A DNA stretch of 64,000 bases from UBA5972 sp964567685 (GCA_964567685.1 CAZMNO010000006.1:1-64000), one strand, 5' to 3'; shown: positions 33,754 through 42,441, counted from the stretch's first letter. The notes: generated by a model from the letters alone, not told the origin. Translations and numbers: made by a program.

Positions 33754-35331
33754 ATGTCTCTTACCCGAATCACACTTCTAGCGGGTGCGCTTGGCCTATG
33801 CGCTGGCAGCGCGTTTGCGGATTATCAACTGACCATTCTGCACACCAATGATTTTCACGCGCGCTTTGAACCGATCAGTAAATACGACAGCGGTTGCTCG
33901 GCGGACAGTAATGCCGAAGGCAAGTGTTTCGGCGGCTCGGCACGGCTGAAAACCGCGATTGACGCGGCACGGGCGCGCTCAGCGAATTCGATTCTGGTCG
34001 ATGGCGGGGACCAATTCCAGGGCACGCTGTTTTACACCTACTACAAAGGCAAGTTTGCCGCCGAAATGATGACCGGCCTTGGCTACGAGGCCATGACCGT
34101 TGGCAACCACGAATTTGACGACGGGCCGGAAGTGCTGCGCGGCTTCATGGATTCCGTTGGTTTCCCGGTCCTGATGTCAAACGCCGATGTCAGCCGCGAA
34201 CCGCTTTTGGCAGGGACATTGATGAAATCAACGATCATCGAAAAAGGTGGCGAGAAGATCGGACTGATCGGGCTGACACCAGAAGACACCGACGAGCTGG
34301 CAAGCCCCGGAAGCAATATCACATTTACCGACCCGGCAGAGGCAGTACAGACAGAGGTAGATCTTCTGACGGCTGCGGGTGTCAACAAGATCATTGTCTT
34401 GTCGCATTCAGGCTATGGGGTTGACCAAAGGGTGGCTGCTGCCACGACCGGCGTTGATGTTATTGTCGGTGGGCATTCCAACACCTTGCTGTCCAACAGT
34501 TCAGATCGGGCAAAAGGGCCTTATCCTACGATGGTTGGGTCAACAGCGATCGTGCAGGCCTATGCCTATGGCAAGTTCCTGGGTGAGTTGAATGTGACGT
34601 TCGATGATGCTGGCAATGTTATATCGGCCACCGGTGAACCGGTTCTGATTGATGCCGCTGTGGCTGAAGACGCTGCCGTCAAGGCCCGCGTCGGCGAGGC
34701 CGCGGGACCGCTTGAAGAGATCCGCCAGCGCGTCGTAGCCGATGCTGCTGCGGCAATTGAAGGGGATCGCAGCATTTGCCGGGTGCAGGAATGCCAGATG
34801 GGCAATCTTGTCGCCGACGCGATGCTGGACCGGGTAAAAGATCAGGGGATCACCATTTCGATTGCCAATTCCGGCGGGCTCAGGGCCTCGATCGATGCCG
34901 GTGAAGTGACGATGGGTGAAGTGCTGACGGTACTGCCGTTTCAGAACACACTCAGCACGTTCCAGGTATCCGGAGAAACCCTTATTGCCGCTCTTGAAAA
35001 CGGGGTCAGCCAGGTGGAAGAGGTCAAAGGCCGCTTTCCGCAGGTTGCCGGGCTGAAATTCACCTGGGATCCGGCGGTAGCCCCCAATGAAGGGCGGATT
35101 TCGGATGTGATGGTGATGGAAGGCGGTGCCTGGGTGCCGATTGATCCAGCCGCGACTTATGGTGTTGTCTCTAACAATTATGTGCGCGGTGGCGGCGACG
35201 GTTACAAGATGTTCCGCGATGCGGCGAACGCCTACGATTACGGCCCAGATCTGGCCGATGTCGTGGCCGAATACATGGCTGCACAGGGCGGATATCAGCC
35301 CTATCTCGATGGGCGGATTGCGCAGAAGTAA
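33754..35331 (+). CDS. periplasmic 5'-nucleotidase / bifunctional metallophosphatase (UshA family)
   Basis: A 525-aa secreted enzyme with signal peptide MSLTRITLLAGALGLCAGSA ending at AFA. The metallophosphatase domain shows LHTNDFHARFEP, VDGGDQFQGTLFYTYY, MTVGNHEFDDG, VLSHSGYGVDQ and VGGHSNTLLS, giving all metal ligands. The C-terminal 5'-nucleotidase domain has SIANSGGLRASIDAGEVTMG and VSNNYVRGGGDGYKMF, the nucleoside-binding segments. It dephosphorylates nucleotides or UDP-sugars in the periplasm to scavenge phosphate. CCGGAGTT precedes the ATG. A 23-base hairpin follows the stop. Confidence 0.93.
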   Translation: MSLTRITLLAGALGLCAGSAFADYQLTILHTNDFHARFEPISKYDSGCSADSNAEGKCFGGSARLKTAIDAARARSANSILVDGGDQFQGTLFYTYYKGKFAAEMMTGLGYEAMTVGNHEFDDGPEVLRGFMDSVGFPVLMSNADVSREPLLAGTLMKSTIIEKGGEKIGLIGLTPEDTDELASPGSNITFTDPAEAVQTEVDLLTAAGVNKIIVLSHSGYGVDQRVAAATTGVDVIVGGHSNTLLSNSSDRAKGPYPTMVGSTAIVQAYAYGKFLGELNVTFDDAGNVISATGEPVLIDAAVAEDAAVKARVGEAAGPLEEIRQRVVADAAAAIEGDRSICRVQECQMGNLVADAMLDRVKDQGITISIANSGGLRASIDAGEVTMGEVLTVLPFQNTLSTFQVSGETLIAALENGVSQVEEVKGRFPQVAGLKFTWDPAVAPNEGRISDVMVMEGGAWVPIDPAATYGVVSNNYVRGGGDGYKMFRDAANAYDYGPDLADVVAEYMAAQGGYQPYLDGRIAQK

Positions 35332-35340
35332 GCTTTTTCA

Positions 35341-35363
35341 GGCCCCCGGAAACCCTGGGGGCC
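35341..35363 (+). terminator. hairpin after the 5'-nucleotidase gene
   Basis: GGCCCCC (35341-35347) pairs with GGGGGCC (35357-35363) around a 9-base loop, 10 bases after the stop. There is no clean T tract (CGGACAATTTTAC follows), so it may act as a weak terminator or an mRNA-stabilising stem. Confidence 0.45.
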
Positions 35364-35461
35364 CGGACAATTTTACTGCCGCCCGGTGACATGAAGTGGT
35401 TTGGGCGGCGGTTGTCATGTGCCCATTGATCAGGCACTGTGTCGACATGGTGGGATTTTCG

Positions 35462-36427
35462 ATGAGAGTAGCTTGGCGGTTTTTTTTGGTCCCGCTTGCC
35501 TTCTCGCTATTGCTGACCGGCACGAATGTCAGCGCAGAATCCATTCCCGGTCAGGATGACCCGGCCTTTGTTGCGGCCCTTGATCTGTGGTTGTCGGATG
35601 ATGACAAACAGGCGCTGCCCGCGCTTTCAGCTCTGGCCAAAGACGGCAATACTGCTGCAAGAATGCTGATTGCACTGATCGATAAAGGTGCCGCCTTTCA
35701 GGGGCCCTGGCTAGCGCTGCGCTCAAAGCGCGAAAGGATCGGCTTGCTGCGCGACGAGGGCGGCCTTTCAGGCACCAGTTGGATGCGCAGGGTTGGCGAT
35801 CAGCCAATTGCCGGCCTTTTGCTTGATCTTCTTGATTCCAAAGGAGATTACATAACCGCGCTGTCCCTTGCCGATTTTGGGGAAGCCCGCGCTGTTCGGG
35901 TCGGGCTGGTTTCACTTGAGGCGCGGCAGAATTCCCGGTTTGGAGATTATGCGGATGATCCCAGATTCCCCAAAGAGGTTCGCTATCTGATCTGGCAGGA
36001 CTGGGATCGTGAAGGCGATAAAAGGGACCTTATTGATCAGGCTCTGACCGAACTGGCAGAGGGCGATCCGCAGCGCGGAATGCTGGGCAATCCCGGCAAT
36101 CCGGAAGCAATTGAAGACTGGTTGTTGGAAACCGAAATTGCCCAGCCGCTGAAGCAACTCTGCGCTCAAAACTGTGCAAAGGATCAGGGCGCGTGTCTTG
36201 TTGCAGGATACCGTTCTTTGGGCGGTTATCGGCAGATCGTGTCTATTGGCACACCCATTGCAACCCTGATATCAGAAGAACGCTTCGCCCAAAGCCCGCG
36301 CGGGCAGGTCAGCGTTCTGCGTCAGGCGCTCTCTTACGTGTTTATGACCGAAGCCCGCCTGAAACGGATTGCCGAATTCGATACCTGTTATGCAGCACTT
36401 CTGGAAGACGAGGGGCAGAAGTTTTAG
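35462..36427 (+). CDS. secreted protein of unknown function
   Basis: A 321-aa protein starting MRVAWRFFLVPLAFSLLLTG, a signal peptide cleaved near NVSA. The mature part contains a short Sel1/TPR-like stretch (LDLWLSDDDKQALPALSALA, KDGNTAARMLIALIDKGAAF) followed by sequence with four Cys late (LKQLCAQNCAKDQGACLVAG). No family recognised. Its stop TAG lies within a 17-base repeat that recurs, inverted, at the end of the DUF442-type gene at 37214. The start is chosen from the signal peptide; a longer frame begins at 35396. Confidence 0.72.
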   Translation: MRVAWRFFLVPLAFSLLLTGTNVSAESIPGQDDPAFVAALDLWLSDDDKQALPALSALAKDGNTAARMLIALIDKGAAFQGPWLALRSKRERIGLLRDEGGLSGTSWMRRVGDQPIAGLLLDLLDSKGDYITALSLADFGEARAVRVGLVSLEARQNSRFGDYADDPRFPKEVRYLIWQDWDREGDKRDLIDQALTELAEGDPQRGMLGNPGNPEAIEDWLLETEIAQPLKQLCAQNCAKDQGACLVAGYRSLGGYRQIVSIGTPIATLISEERFAQSPRGQVSVLRQALSYVFMTEARLKRIAEFDTCYAALLEDEGQKF

Positions 36428-36440
36428 AGCACATCTCACC
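36424..36440 (+). repeat. left copy of a 17-bp inverted repeat
   Basis: TTAGAGCACATCTCACC is repeated exactly, in reverse complement, at 37201-37217. Here it is also the left arm of a local hairpin: GAGCACATCTCACC pairs with GGTGGGATGTGTTC (12 of 14) across TGATCT. The TAG inside it is the stop codon of the upstream gene. Confidence 0.8.
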
Positions 36441-36658
36441 TGATCTGGTGGGATGTGTTCAAAAATCGGGGCGATTGCAGTTGCCAGATCACGAGAGTTT
36501 TGCATTGCTGCGAAGCCGTTGATGAGTCTTGAGTTCAGCTTCAACCCATGTGGAGTATCCCGGTATACGGGTCTCAGCTTGTTGACATACAACTTCGATT
36601 GAATACACTTCCGTTCATAAGACCAGGTCATAAATCAGAAACAAATTGGTGAATTGCT

Positions 36659-37108
36659 ATGCTCTCAAAAACTATCAGACTCATCTCCACTGCACTTTTT
36701 ACTTCGACTGTTTTTTCGTCGGTATCACATGCTGACATTTTGATACCTTTCACCTTGGAACGTACAACCGGTGCAAAACAGGAGGTGATATTACTGGATT
36801 TTCGTCACCAGACTAGCAACCGACCGTTTGACGCTTCAAACGTTCAGAAAGCTCCCGCAGTACCCCAATATCTTACCGAACTCTGCATCAACGAGGGTCA
36901 TAATCTTTCGCAGGGGCACCTTGCGAGTTTTGAGACTGCTGGTGGTGGGAAGGGGTTCGACATGGACCAATGGCATTTTGACAGGCAAGATACCGGTTGC
37001 AGATTCATCTCGATGCGCCCCGGAATGGTCTTGCGCGGCTGGTTTTCAACTCAGACCGATCTGGGCAGTGCCAGTGTGAAGGGGACTGTTCGTGTTTTCG
37101 TCAATTGA
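36659..37108 (+). CDS. small secreted protein of unknown function
   Basis: A 149-aa protein with a signal peptide (MLSKTIRLISTALFTSTVFS, cleavage near SHA). The mature region is about 125 aa with two Cys (LTELCINEGHNL; DTGCRFISMRPG) that could form one disulfide, and ends in a beta-like stretch (GSASVKGTVRVFVN). No family recognised. The stretch around it is less GC-rich than the neighbours and is bracketed by 17-bp inverted repeats, which raises the possibility that it was inserted as a unit. Confidence 0.65.
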   Translation: MLSKTIRLISTALFTSTVFSSVSHADILIPFTLERTTGAKQEVILLDFRHQTSNRPFDASNVQKAPAVPQYLTELCINEGHNLSQGHLASFETAGGGKGFDMDQWHFDRQDTGCRFISMRPGMVLRGWFSTQTDLGSASVKGTVRVFVN

Positions 37109-37200
37109 CTGAAAGCCCGTTCTGCGTATTGCCAGTCCGGGAAAACGTATCGGATGACAAGATACAGAGAGGTATCCAACCGGTTTTACCGGGCTGATAG

Positions 37201-37217
37201 GGTGAGATGTGCTCTAA
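37201..37217 (-). repeat. right copy of the 17-bp inverted repeat
   Basis: GGTGAGATGTGCTCTAA is the exact reverse complement of 36424-36440. The TAG stop of the DUF442-type gene (minus strand) lies inside it, mirroring the left copy. It is not followed by the second hairpin arm present on the left, but a separate CCGGT/ACCGG stem lies just inside it at about 37180-37193. Confidence 0.8.
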
Positions 37218-37678
37218 CCCGCTTGCTCTGCTGCCCGCTTTTTGTTGTGAATATTCTCCAGCGCTTCTATCTGGGGCAGAAGGGCATCGAGCTGATACCC
37301 GGCGTGATGCGTGGCTGCCATAATCACATCAGCCGGCATTTTCCCGGCCATCATCAACGCCCAGGCAATAGTTGAGCGGCGACCGGAGCGGCAATAGGCG
37401 AAAACCGGACCCGCGGCTTCGGCCATGGCCTTTTCCTGAGTGGTGATGTTTGCCCGACTGAGGCCGGTCATTGAAATGGGGTTGTGCACAAATGCCAGCC
37501 CCAGCCTGTGCGCCTCAGCGGCGATGAACTGGGCATGCAATTCGGTTTCAACCTCACTGTCGGGCCGGTTGCAGATCAGCGTTTTGAACCCGGCTTCGGC
37601 AAGGTCTACAACGTCTGAAAGGGTGATTTGCCCTCCGGTGCTGTAATCGGCGGATACCTGGCTGACCTTTACATTCAT
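37214..37678 (-). CDS. TIGR01244/DUF442 phosphatase-fold sulfurtransferase (Blh-type)
   Basis: A 154-aa protein with the dual-specificity phosphatase-like fold and active-site loop FAYCRSGRRSTIAWAL (Cys-x5-Arg). The early block FKTLICNRPDSEVETELHAQ is typical. In rhizobia and Xylella this domain is part of Blh, encoded with a persulfide dioxygenase and BigR, and handles hydrogen sulfide or persulfides. Here it lies just downstream of the dioxygenase gene on the same strand and likely shares its transcript. Thiosulfate or persulfide transfer is inferred from that context. Confidence 0.85.
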   Translation of the reverse strand: MNVKVSQVSADYSTGGQITLSDVVDLAEAGFKTLICNRPDSEVETELHAQFIAAEAHRLGLAFVHNPISMTGLSRANITTQEKAMAEAAGPVFAYCRSGRRSTIAWALMMAGKMPADVIMAATHHAGYQLDALLPQIEALENIHNKKRAAEQAG

Positions 37679-37695
37679 CTGTTTGACTTTCCCAA

Positions 37696-38559
37696 TTACA
37701 ACCCGTTGACCGGGAGCTTCAGATAGGTGGTGCCGTTATCTTCCGGTTCCGGCATGTTCCCCGCACGCATGTTGACTTGCAGCGATGGCACAATCAGCTT
37801 GGGCATGGCAAGCGTGGCGTCGCGCTTTTCGCGGATCTCAACAAATTCCGCTTTGCCTGTGCCCTTGCCAACGTGGATATTGCCGGATTTCTGTGCGCCA
37901 ACCGTAGTTTCCCAGGCATAATCTTCGCGCCCTGGGGCTTTGTAATCATGGCCGACAAAGATCCGCGTTTCATCAGGCAGGGTGAGGATTTTCTGGATCG
38001 ACTGATAGAGATCCCCGGCTGATCCACCGGGAAAATCTGCTCGTGCGGTGCCGAAATCCGGCATGAACAGGGTGTCACCGACAAAAGCCGCATCCTCGAT
38101 CACATAGGTCAGACAGGCCGGTGTATGCCCGGGTGTGTGCAAAACATCACAGCGCATCTGGCCGATATGGAAACTGTCGCCATCCTCAAACAGCCCATCA
38201 AACTGAGAGCCATCGCGCTGAAACCCGGTGCCTTCGTTGAATATCTTGCCAAAGGTATCCTGGACCACCGTGATCTGAGCGCCAATGCCAATTTTGCCGC
38301 CGAGCTTTTCCTGCAGATAGGGGGCGGCACTCAGGTGATCGGCGTGAACGTGACTTTCAAGAATCCATTGAACTTCAAGGCCTTCCGCTCTGATGTAGGT
38401 GATGATCCGGTCTGCAAATTCGGTATCGGTCCGCCCCGATGACTGATCAAACCCCAGTACGGAGTCGATAACCGCACATTTACTGCTCGTCGGGTCGGTA
38501 ACGATGTAGGAAACCGTGTTTGTCGGCTCGTCAAAAAAAGCTTTCACTTTGGGGGACAT
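37696..38559 (-). CDS. ETHE1-like persulfide dioxygenase (metallo-beta-lactamase fold)
   Basis: A 287-aa MBL-fold protein starting MSPKVKAFFDEPTNTVSYIV. Metal ligands are visible in LESHVHADHLSAAPYLQEK, LHTPGHTPACLTYVIED, FVGDTLFMPDFGTARADFPG and IFVGHDYKAPGREDYAWETT. The combination of the FxGDTLFxPDxGTARxDFPGG block and YKxPGR is that of persulfide dioxygenase/Blh beta-lactamase-like domains, which oxidise glutathione persulfide to sulfite. GGAGAATAAG precedes the ATG. It is divergent from the ArsR regulator and separated by a palindrome. A role in sulfide detoxification is well supported by context. Confidence 0.88.
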   Translation of the reverse strand: MSPKVKAFFDEPTNTVSYIVTDPTSSKCAVIDSVLGFDQSSGRTDTEFADRIITYIRAEGLEVQWILESHVHADHLSAAPYLQEKLGGKIGIGAQITVVQDTFGKIFNEGTGFQRDGSQFDGLFEDGDSFHIGQMRCDVLHTPGHTPACLTYVIEDAAFVGDTLFMPDFGTARADFPGGSAGDLYQSIQKILTLPDETRIFVGHDYKAPGREDYAWETTVGAQKSGNIHVGKGTGKAEFVEIREKRDATLAMPKLIVPSLQVNMRAGNMPEPEDNGTTYLKLPVNGL

Positions 38560-38607
38560 CTTATTCTCCAATCTGGTGTGATGCCTAGATAGGAGGAGCA
38601 TAACATA

Positions 38608-38621
38608 TATCAATATTGATA
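38608..38621. promoter_or_regulatory. palindromic operator in the persulfide dioxygenase / ArsR intergenic region
   Basis: TATCAATATTGATA is a perfect 14-bp palindrome in an AT-rich stretch between the divergent genes. BigR/SqrR regulators repress by binding AT-rich dyads in this position. It lies 49 bases upstream of the dioxygenase start and 61 upstream of the regulator start. Confidence 0.65.
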
Positions 38622-38681
38622 AGTATAAAAGATTATGTCACAGTGACCTCGACCCGATCAGGCGCTAAGAGCGGAGCTGTT

Positions 38682-39002
38682 ATGGCAGGTGAACCCGAAT
38701 CAGACCAGATGTCAGCCGATATGCACGCCATGGCAGGCGAGGCGGCGGCATTGATGAAATCGTTGTCAAACACGGCGCGCCTGATGATCCTGTGCCAGCT
38801 TGTTGAGCGCGAGCATTCCGTGGCAGAGCTGGAAAAGAACCTGGATACCAAGCAGCCGAACGTCTCGCAGCAATTGGCGCGGCTCAGGATGGAAGGCTAT
38901 GTCAAATCCCGGCGCGACGGGCGGACGATCTATTACAGCCTGGCGGACGAGCGCGTCACCTCGGTTATAGAGAACCTGCACGCGACGTTCTGCCCGCGTT
39001 GA
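38682..39002 (+). CDS. bigR: ArsR-family persulfide-responsive repressor (BigR/SqrR-like)
   Basis: A 106-aa winged-helix repressor. The recognition region is LEKNLDTKQPNVSQQLARLR and the wing SRRDGRTIYYSLADERV. Two Cys are present, Cys38 in MILCQLVE and Cys104 in HATFCPR, at the spacing used by SqrR/BigR to form a disulfide or polysulfide bridge on exposure to sulfide. ATG at 38682 is chosen because GCGGAGCTGTT precedes it; the longer frame begins at a TTG inside the operator. It probably represses the divergent dioxygenase-sulfurtransferase genes and itself. Confidence 0.87.
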   Translation: MAGEPESDQMSADMHAMAGEAAALMKSLSNTARLMILCQLVEREHSVAELEKNLDTKQPNVSQQLARLRMEGYVKSRRDGRTIYYSLADERVTSVIENLHATFCPR

Positions 39003-39011
39003 ATCGGACTT

Positions 39012-39551
39012 TTAAGCCGCGTTCCCGGCAACCAGCCGCCGCCCCGCTTCCAGCGCCTCGAGGTTAAGACGGAGGAACCGTTCCGGGCTGGCGCGGTTGA
39101 TCGCGGTTTCAACGACCTCGCTGTCGCAAATGCCGCTTTTGGCGGTCAGCGCCCCGAGGGCGACAATATTGGCGACCCGCTTGTTGCCAAGTTGCCGCGC
39201 GGTTTCGGTGAAGGGCAGGCTGGTCACCGAAAACTTGCCTTTGGGGGGCTCCGGCACCAGTTCACTGTCGACCAGCACGCTGCTATTATCGTCAAGCATT
39301 TCGGTGGATTCATTGGCGGCCGCCCCATCGAGGATCAGCAGATAGTTGATGTTGGTGCTCAGCGGAAAATCCGCCTCGCCGTCGCTGATCACGAGATCCG
39401 AGCGGCTGAGCCCGCCGCGCGACACCGGCTCGTAGCTTTGCGAGCGTGCCACATGCCGGCCCTGATCGCTGAGCGCGGTTGCCAGAATGCGCGCCGCCGT
39501 GATCAGGCCCTGGCCACCGCTGCCGCTAAAGCGAATCTCGATATTGCTCAT
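39012..39551 (-). CDS. 2-oxoacid:acceptor oxidoreductase gamma subunit
   Basis: A 179-aa protein of the pyruvate/ketoisovalerate oxidoreductase gamma family: RFSGSGGQGLITAARILATA at the N-terminus, SQSYEPVSRGGLSRSDLVIS, and NIVALGALTAKSGICDSEVV. It carries no iron-sulfur motif. It is the last of five co-directional genes with spacings of 3 to 15 bases or overlaps. Together with the alpha and beta subunits encoded upstream it would complete a KorABC-type enzyme that converts a 2-oxoacid to the acyl-CoA and reduces ferredoxin. Confidence 0.87.
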   Translation of the reverse strand: MSNIEIRFSGSGGQGLITAARILATALSDQGRHVARSQSYEPVSRGGLSRSDLVISDGEADFPLSTNINYLLILDGAAANESTEMLDDNSSVLVDSELVPEPPKGKFSVTSLPFTETARQLGNKRVANIVALGALTAKSGICDSEVVETAINRASPERFLRLNLEALEAGRRLVAGNAA

Positions 39552-39554
39552 CGC

Positions 39555-40400
39555 TTAACCCTTTGTATTCTTTTGTTGATCCGCGATACTGGCGCGATAG
39601 GCCTCACCGTATTCAGGGCGTTCATTGTGGTGCAAAATCCCAGTTGCCAGCGAGTTTGGGCGGAAGGGTATATCGACCGTGTTGCGATAGACATCCGGGC
39701 GCATGGCGCTTTTCTGGCTGAGCATCATTTCAGGCGAGGCCCCAAGGTCATTCTTGCGCCCGTAAATCTCAGTGCAATCGGAAATCACTTCGACAAAGGA
39801 AAACCCGTTATGGTCAATCGCCTTGATCAACAGATCCCTCAACGCCATCACCTGCATCGTCACCTCGCGACCGACAAAACTCGCGCCTGCCCCTTGCGCC
39901 AGCGCGCAGGCGTCAAACACCGGCTCGGTATTGCCGCTGGGCGTTGTGGTCGTATAGCGGTTCTCCGTAGTGGTGGGGGAAACCTGCCCGCCGGTCATGC
40001 CGTAAATCTCGTTATTCAGCATCATGCAGGTCAGGTTCAGATTACGCCTGCAGGCGTGAATAAGGTGGTTGCCGCCAATGGCCAGACAATCGCCATCCCC
40101 GGTGATCACCACGACTCTGAGATCGGGCCGCGCCAGCGCCAGCCCGGTGGCAAAGGCCAGCGGCCGGCCATGTGTGACGTGAAAACTGTTGGCATCGACA
40201 TAGGCGCTGAGGCGGCCCGAGCAGCCAATGCCCGACACCACCGCCAGATTGTCCTTTTCGATCTCAAGATCATGCACAGCCCACAGCAAAGCGCGCAAAG
40301 CGATGCCGTGCCCGCAGCCGGGGCACAGGAAATGCGGCATCTGGCTCAGTCGGATATAGTCGTTGATGTCAAACTCGGCGGGCACGCTCAAATCCTTCAT
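39555..40400 (-). CDS. 2-oxoacid:acceptor oxidoreductase beta subunit (TPP-binding)
   Basis: A 281-aa thiamine-pyrophosphate subunit. CPGCGHGIALRALLWAVHDL contains the conserved CxGCGH start, and the TPP/Mg motif is VITGDGDCLAIGGNHLIHAC with downstream NNEIYGMTGGQVSPTT. It is KorB-like in length. The ATG overlaps the alpha-subunit stop (ATGA). It catalyses decarboxylation of the 2-oxoacid in complex with its partners in the cytoplasm. Confidence 0.9.
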   Translation of the reverse strand: MKDLSVPAEFDINDYIRLSQMPHFLCPGCGHGIALRALLWAVHDLEIEKDNLAVVSGIGCSGRLSAYVDANSFHVTHGRPLAFATGLALARPDLRVVVITGDGDCLAIGGNHLIHACRRNLNLTCMMLNNEIYGMTGGQVSPTTTENRYTTTTPSGNTEPVFDACALAQGAGASFVGREVTMQVMALRDLLIKAIDHNGFSFVEVISDCTEIYGRKNDLGASPEMMLSQKSAMRPDVYRNTVDIPFRPNSLATGILHHNERPEYGEAYRASIADQQKNTKG

Positions 40401-41533
40401 GACAGGTGCTCCCTGATCCAGGTGGCGATTTCATCGGGTGTGACGGCCTCGCCGTCGATCCGGTTGAGGCCATGCGCGGGCACGCGGTTGGCCAGCACCC
40501 GTTCAACCTCCAGAACCAGCTGACCCTGGTTCATTTCCGGTACCAGAACCGATTTGACACCCGCATTTTCCACCGCCTTGCGCAGCGCCTCTTCAGGGAA
40601 AGGCCACAGTGTGACCGGGCGGAACAGCCCGGCTTTGACACCTTCACTGCGCAGATCCTTGACGGCCTTTTGTGCAGCTCGCGCGGCAATGCCAATCCCG
40701 ACTACCAGCACGTCGGCATCCTCGGCGTGAAGGGTGCGATAGCTGTCAATCAGATCGCTGTGCATGGTCATCTTGTCGCTCAATCGCATCTGTGCCCGGG
40801 TCGCCAGCTCCGGATTTTGTGTCGGAAACCCGTTTTCCGCGTGGGTCAGACCTGTTGTGTGGGTGCGATAGCCTTCTCCGGGGCGGGCCATGGGTGGCAC
40901 CAGATCGTCAGTCACTTGATAGGGCAGGTGCTCCTCGACCGGACCGGTTGCCCATTTACGTGTTTCACGCGCCTCACCCGTCAGAGATTTATCAACGGTT
41001 TCAACGAGATGTCCGATAACTTCGTCTATCAGAACAATCACCGGAACACGCAGACGTTCTGACAGATCAAAGGCGCGGATGGTTTCGTGATAGGCCTCCG
41101 ATACCGAGGCCGGGGCCAGCACGATAATCGCGTGATCCCCATGAGTGCCCCAGCGCGCCTGCATGATATCGCCCTGTGCGGGTTTGGTCGGCATCCCGGT
41201 CGACGGCCCGCCGCGCATGACATTGACGATGACCACGGGAATTTCGGCCCCACAGGCATAGCCAAGGTTTTCCTGTTTCAGCGAAAATCCCGGCCCGCTG
41301 GTGGCCGTCATGGATTTGACCCCACCCATCGAAGCCCCGATGACCGCCCCCATCGAAGCGATCTCGTCTTCCATCTGAATGAACGTGCCGCCGACTTTCG
41401 GCAGATTTGCCGCCATCTGTTCCGCCACTTCTGAGGAGGGCGTGATCGGGTATCCGGCATAAAACCGGCACCCCGCTTCAATGGCGCCAAGGGCGCAGGC
41501 CTGATTGCCCTGCATATTGAGAACCGTTGACAT
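40397..41533 (-). CDS. 2-oxoacid:acceptor oxidoreductase alpha subunit
   Basis: A 378-aa protein starting MSTVLNMQGNQACALGAIEA. It shows AGCRFYAGYPITPSSEVAEQ, the pyrimidine-binding YPITPSSE motif, EIASMGAVIGASMGGVKSMT, TSGPGFSLKQENLGYACGAE and NVMRGGPSTGMPTKPAQGD, all standard for KorA/VorB alpha subunits. The start at 41533 forms a one-base TAATG overlap with the upstream gene; the longer frame to 41716 runs through that gene and is rejected. It partners with the beta subunit for substrate binding. Confidence 0.9.
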   Translation of the reverse strand: MSTVLNMQGNQACALGAIEAGCRFYAGYPITPSSEVAEQMAANLPKVGGTFIQMEDEIASMGAVIGASMGGVKSMTATSGPGFSLKQENLGYACGAEIPVVIVNVMRGGPSTGMPTKPAQGDIMQARWGTHGDHAIIVLAPASVSEAYHETIRAFDLSERLRVPVIVLIDEVIGHLVETVDKSLTGEARETRKWATGPVEEHLPYQVTDDLVPPMARPGEGYRTHTTGLTHAENGFPTQNPELATRAQMRLSDKMTMHSDLIDSYRTLHAEDADVLVVGIGIAARAAQKAVKDLRSEGVKAGLFRPVTLWPFPEEALRKAVENAGVKSVLVPEMNQGQLVLEVERVLANRVPAHGLNRIDGEAVTPDEIATWIREHLS

Positions 41534-42426
41534 TACTGGGCAGCCTCCAGAGCGGGTGTATTGGTGATTGAAATGGCGAAATCCGGGCAGAGCCATTCGC
41601 ACAGATGACAGCCGGTGCAAAGATCGGGCAGCGCCAGTTCGGCCACCAGACGGTCGTTCAGCCTGAGGCAGCGTTCGGGGCAAAGTTTGACGCAGATATC
41701 GCAGCCCTTGCACCATTCCTCGGTGATTTCGACGGTTGTGACGACCTCACCATGTTCGATGACATCATGGCTTTTGTGCAGACCCGCGGCAGTTTCATCG
41801 ACGCGTTTTTCGCCCGCCAATGCCCATTCGCGGCCTGCGTGGAATGCGGCGATATTGATGTCGATGGTTTTCGGCGGCACGAAGCCGCTGAGAACATTGA
41901 TCCAGTCTTCAGGCGGAAAATCAAGCGCCGTTGACAAAGCCCCCAGTAAAACCGTGTTAGCAGCGCGCAGATTGCCCAGCCGCTCGGCCATGCCTGTGGC
42001 GTCGATGGCGTAACCTGCCCTGACCTGCTGCATCACCTCGCTGGGCGTTTCCACCGCATAGCGCGCTTCGGCCCCGCGGCCGCGATTGCGGCAGGCAAAG
42101 GGTGGCACGATACGCTGGCAATCGGCGATGAAGGTGCCGGTGTCGCGGCTCAGGAAATCGATCCAGCGCAGCCCCTCGGCCCATTCCAGCGCCAGAACCA
42201 CATCTGCCTCGCCTTCGGGAATGGTGGGGGACCAGACGGTCGGGCCGAACCGCACATGGCTGAAAACACCGCCACCGCGCTTGGCCATACCATGCACTTC
42301 ACTTTGCTTTACCTGATAGCCATGATCCTGACAGAGCTGCGCCAGCACTTTGGAGACCATGATAACACCCTGACCCCCAACACCAACGATCAGCACATTG
42401 GTGGGTCGCTGTGAACGATCACTCAT
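41533..42426 (-). CDS. indolepyruvate oxidoreductase-type gamma subunit fused to a 2[4Fe-4S] ferredoxin domain
   Basis: A 297-aa protein. Residues 1-190 follow IorB/gamma subunits: VLIVGVGGQGVIMVSKVLAQ, KQSEVHGMAKRGGGVFSHVR and ANTVLLGALSTALDFPPEDW. Residues 230-297 are a bacterial ferredoxin with two clusters, EEWCKGCDICVKLCPERCL and LPDLCTGCHLCEWLCPDFAI, in the CxxCxxCxxxCP arrangement. The fusion would feed electrons from the thiamine subunits onward. It sits between the IorA-like gene and korA, so the operon encodes two gamma-type subunits, one with and one without iron-sulfur centres. Confidence 0.88.
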   Translation of the reverse strand: MSDRSQRPTNVLIVGVGGQGVIMVSKVLAQLCQDHGYQVKQSEVHGMAKRGGGVFSHVRFGPTVWSPTIPEGEADVVLALEWAEGLRWIDFLSRDTGTFIADCQRIVPPFACRNRGRGAEARYAVETPSEVMQQVRAGYAIDATGMAERLGNLRAANTVLLGALSTALDFPPEDWINVLSGFVPPKTIDINIAAFHAGREWALAGEKRVDETAAGLHKSHDVIEHGEVVTTVEITEEWCKGCDICVKLCPERCLRLNDRLVAELALPDLCTGCHLCEWLCPDFAISITNTPALEAAQ

Positions 42427-42441
42427 TTCGTTTTCAGTCCT

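Noticed and set aside
39192..40523. 443-aa plus-strand frame opposite the oxidoreductase subunits
   Set aside because: It crosses two coupled genes with clear motifs on the minus strand and has none itself.
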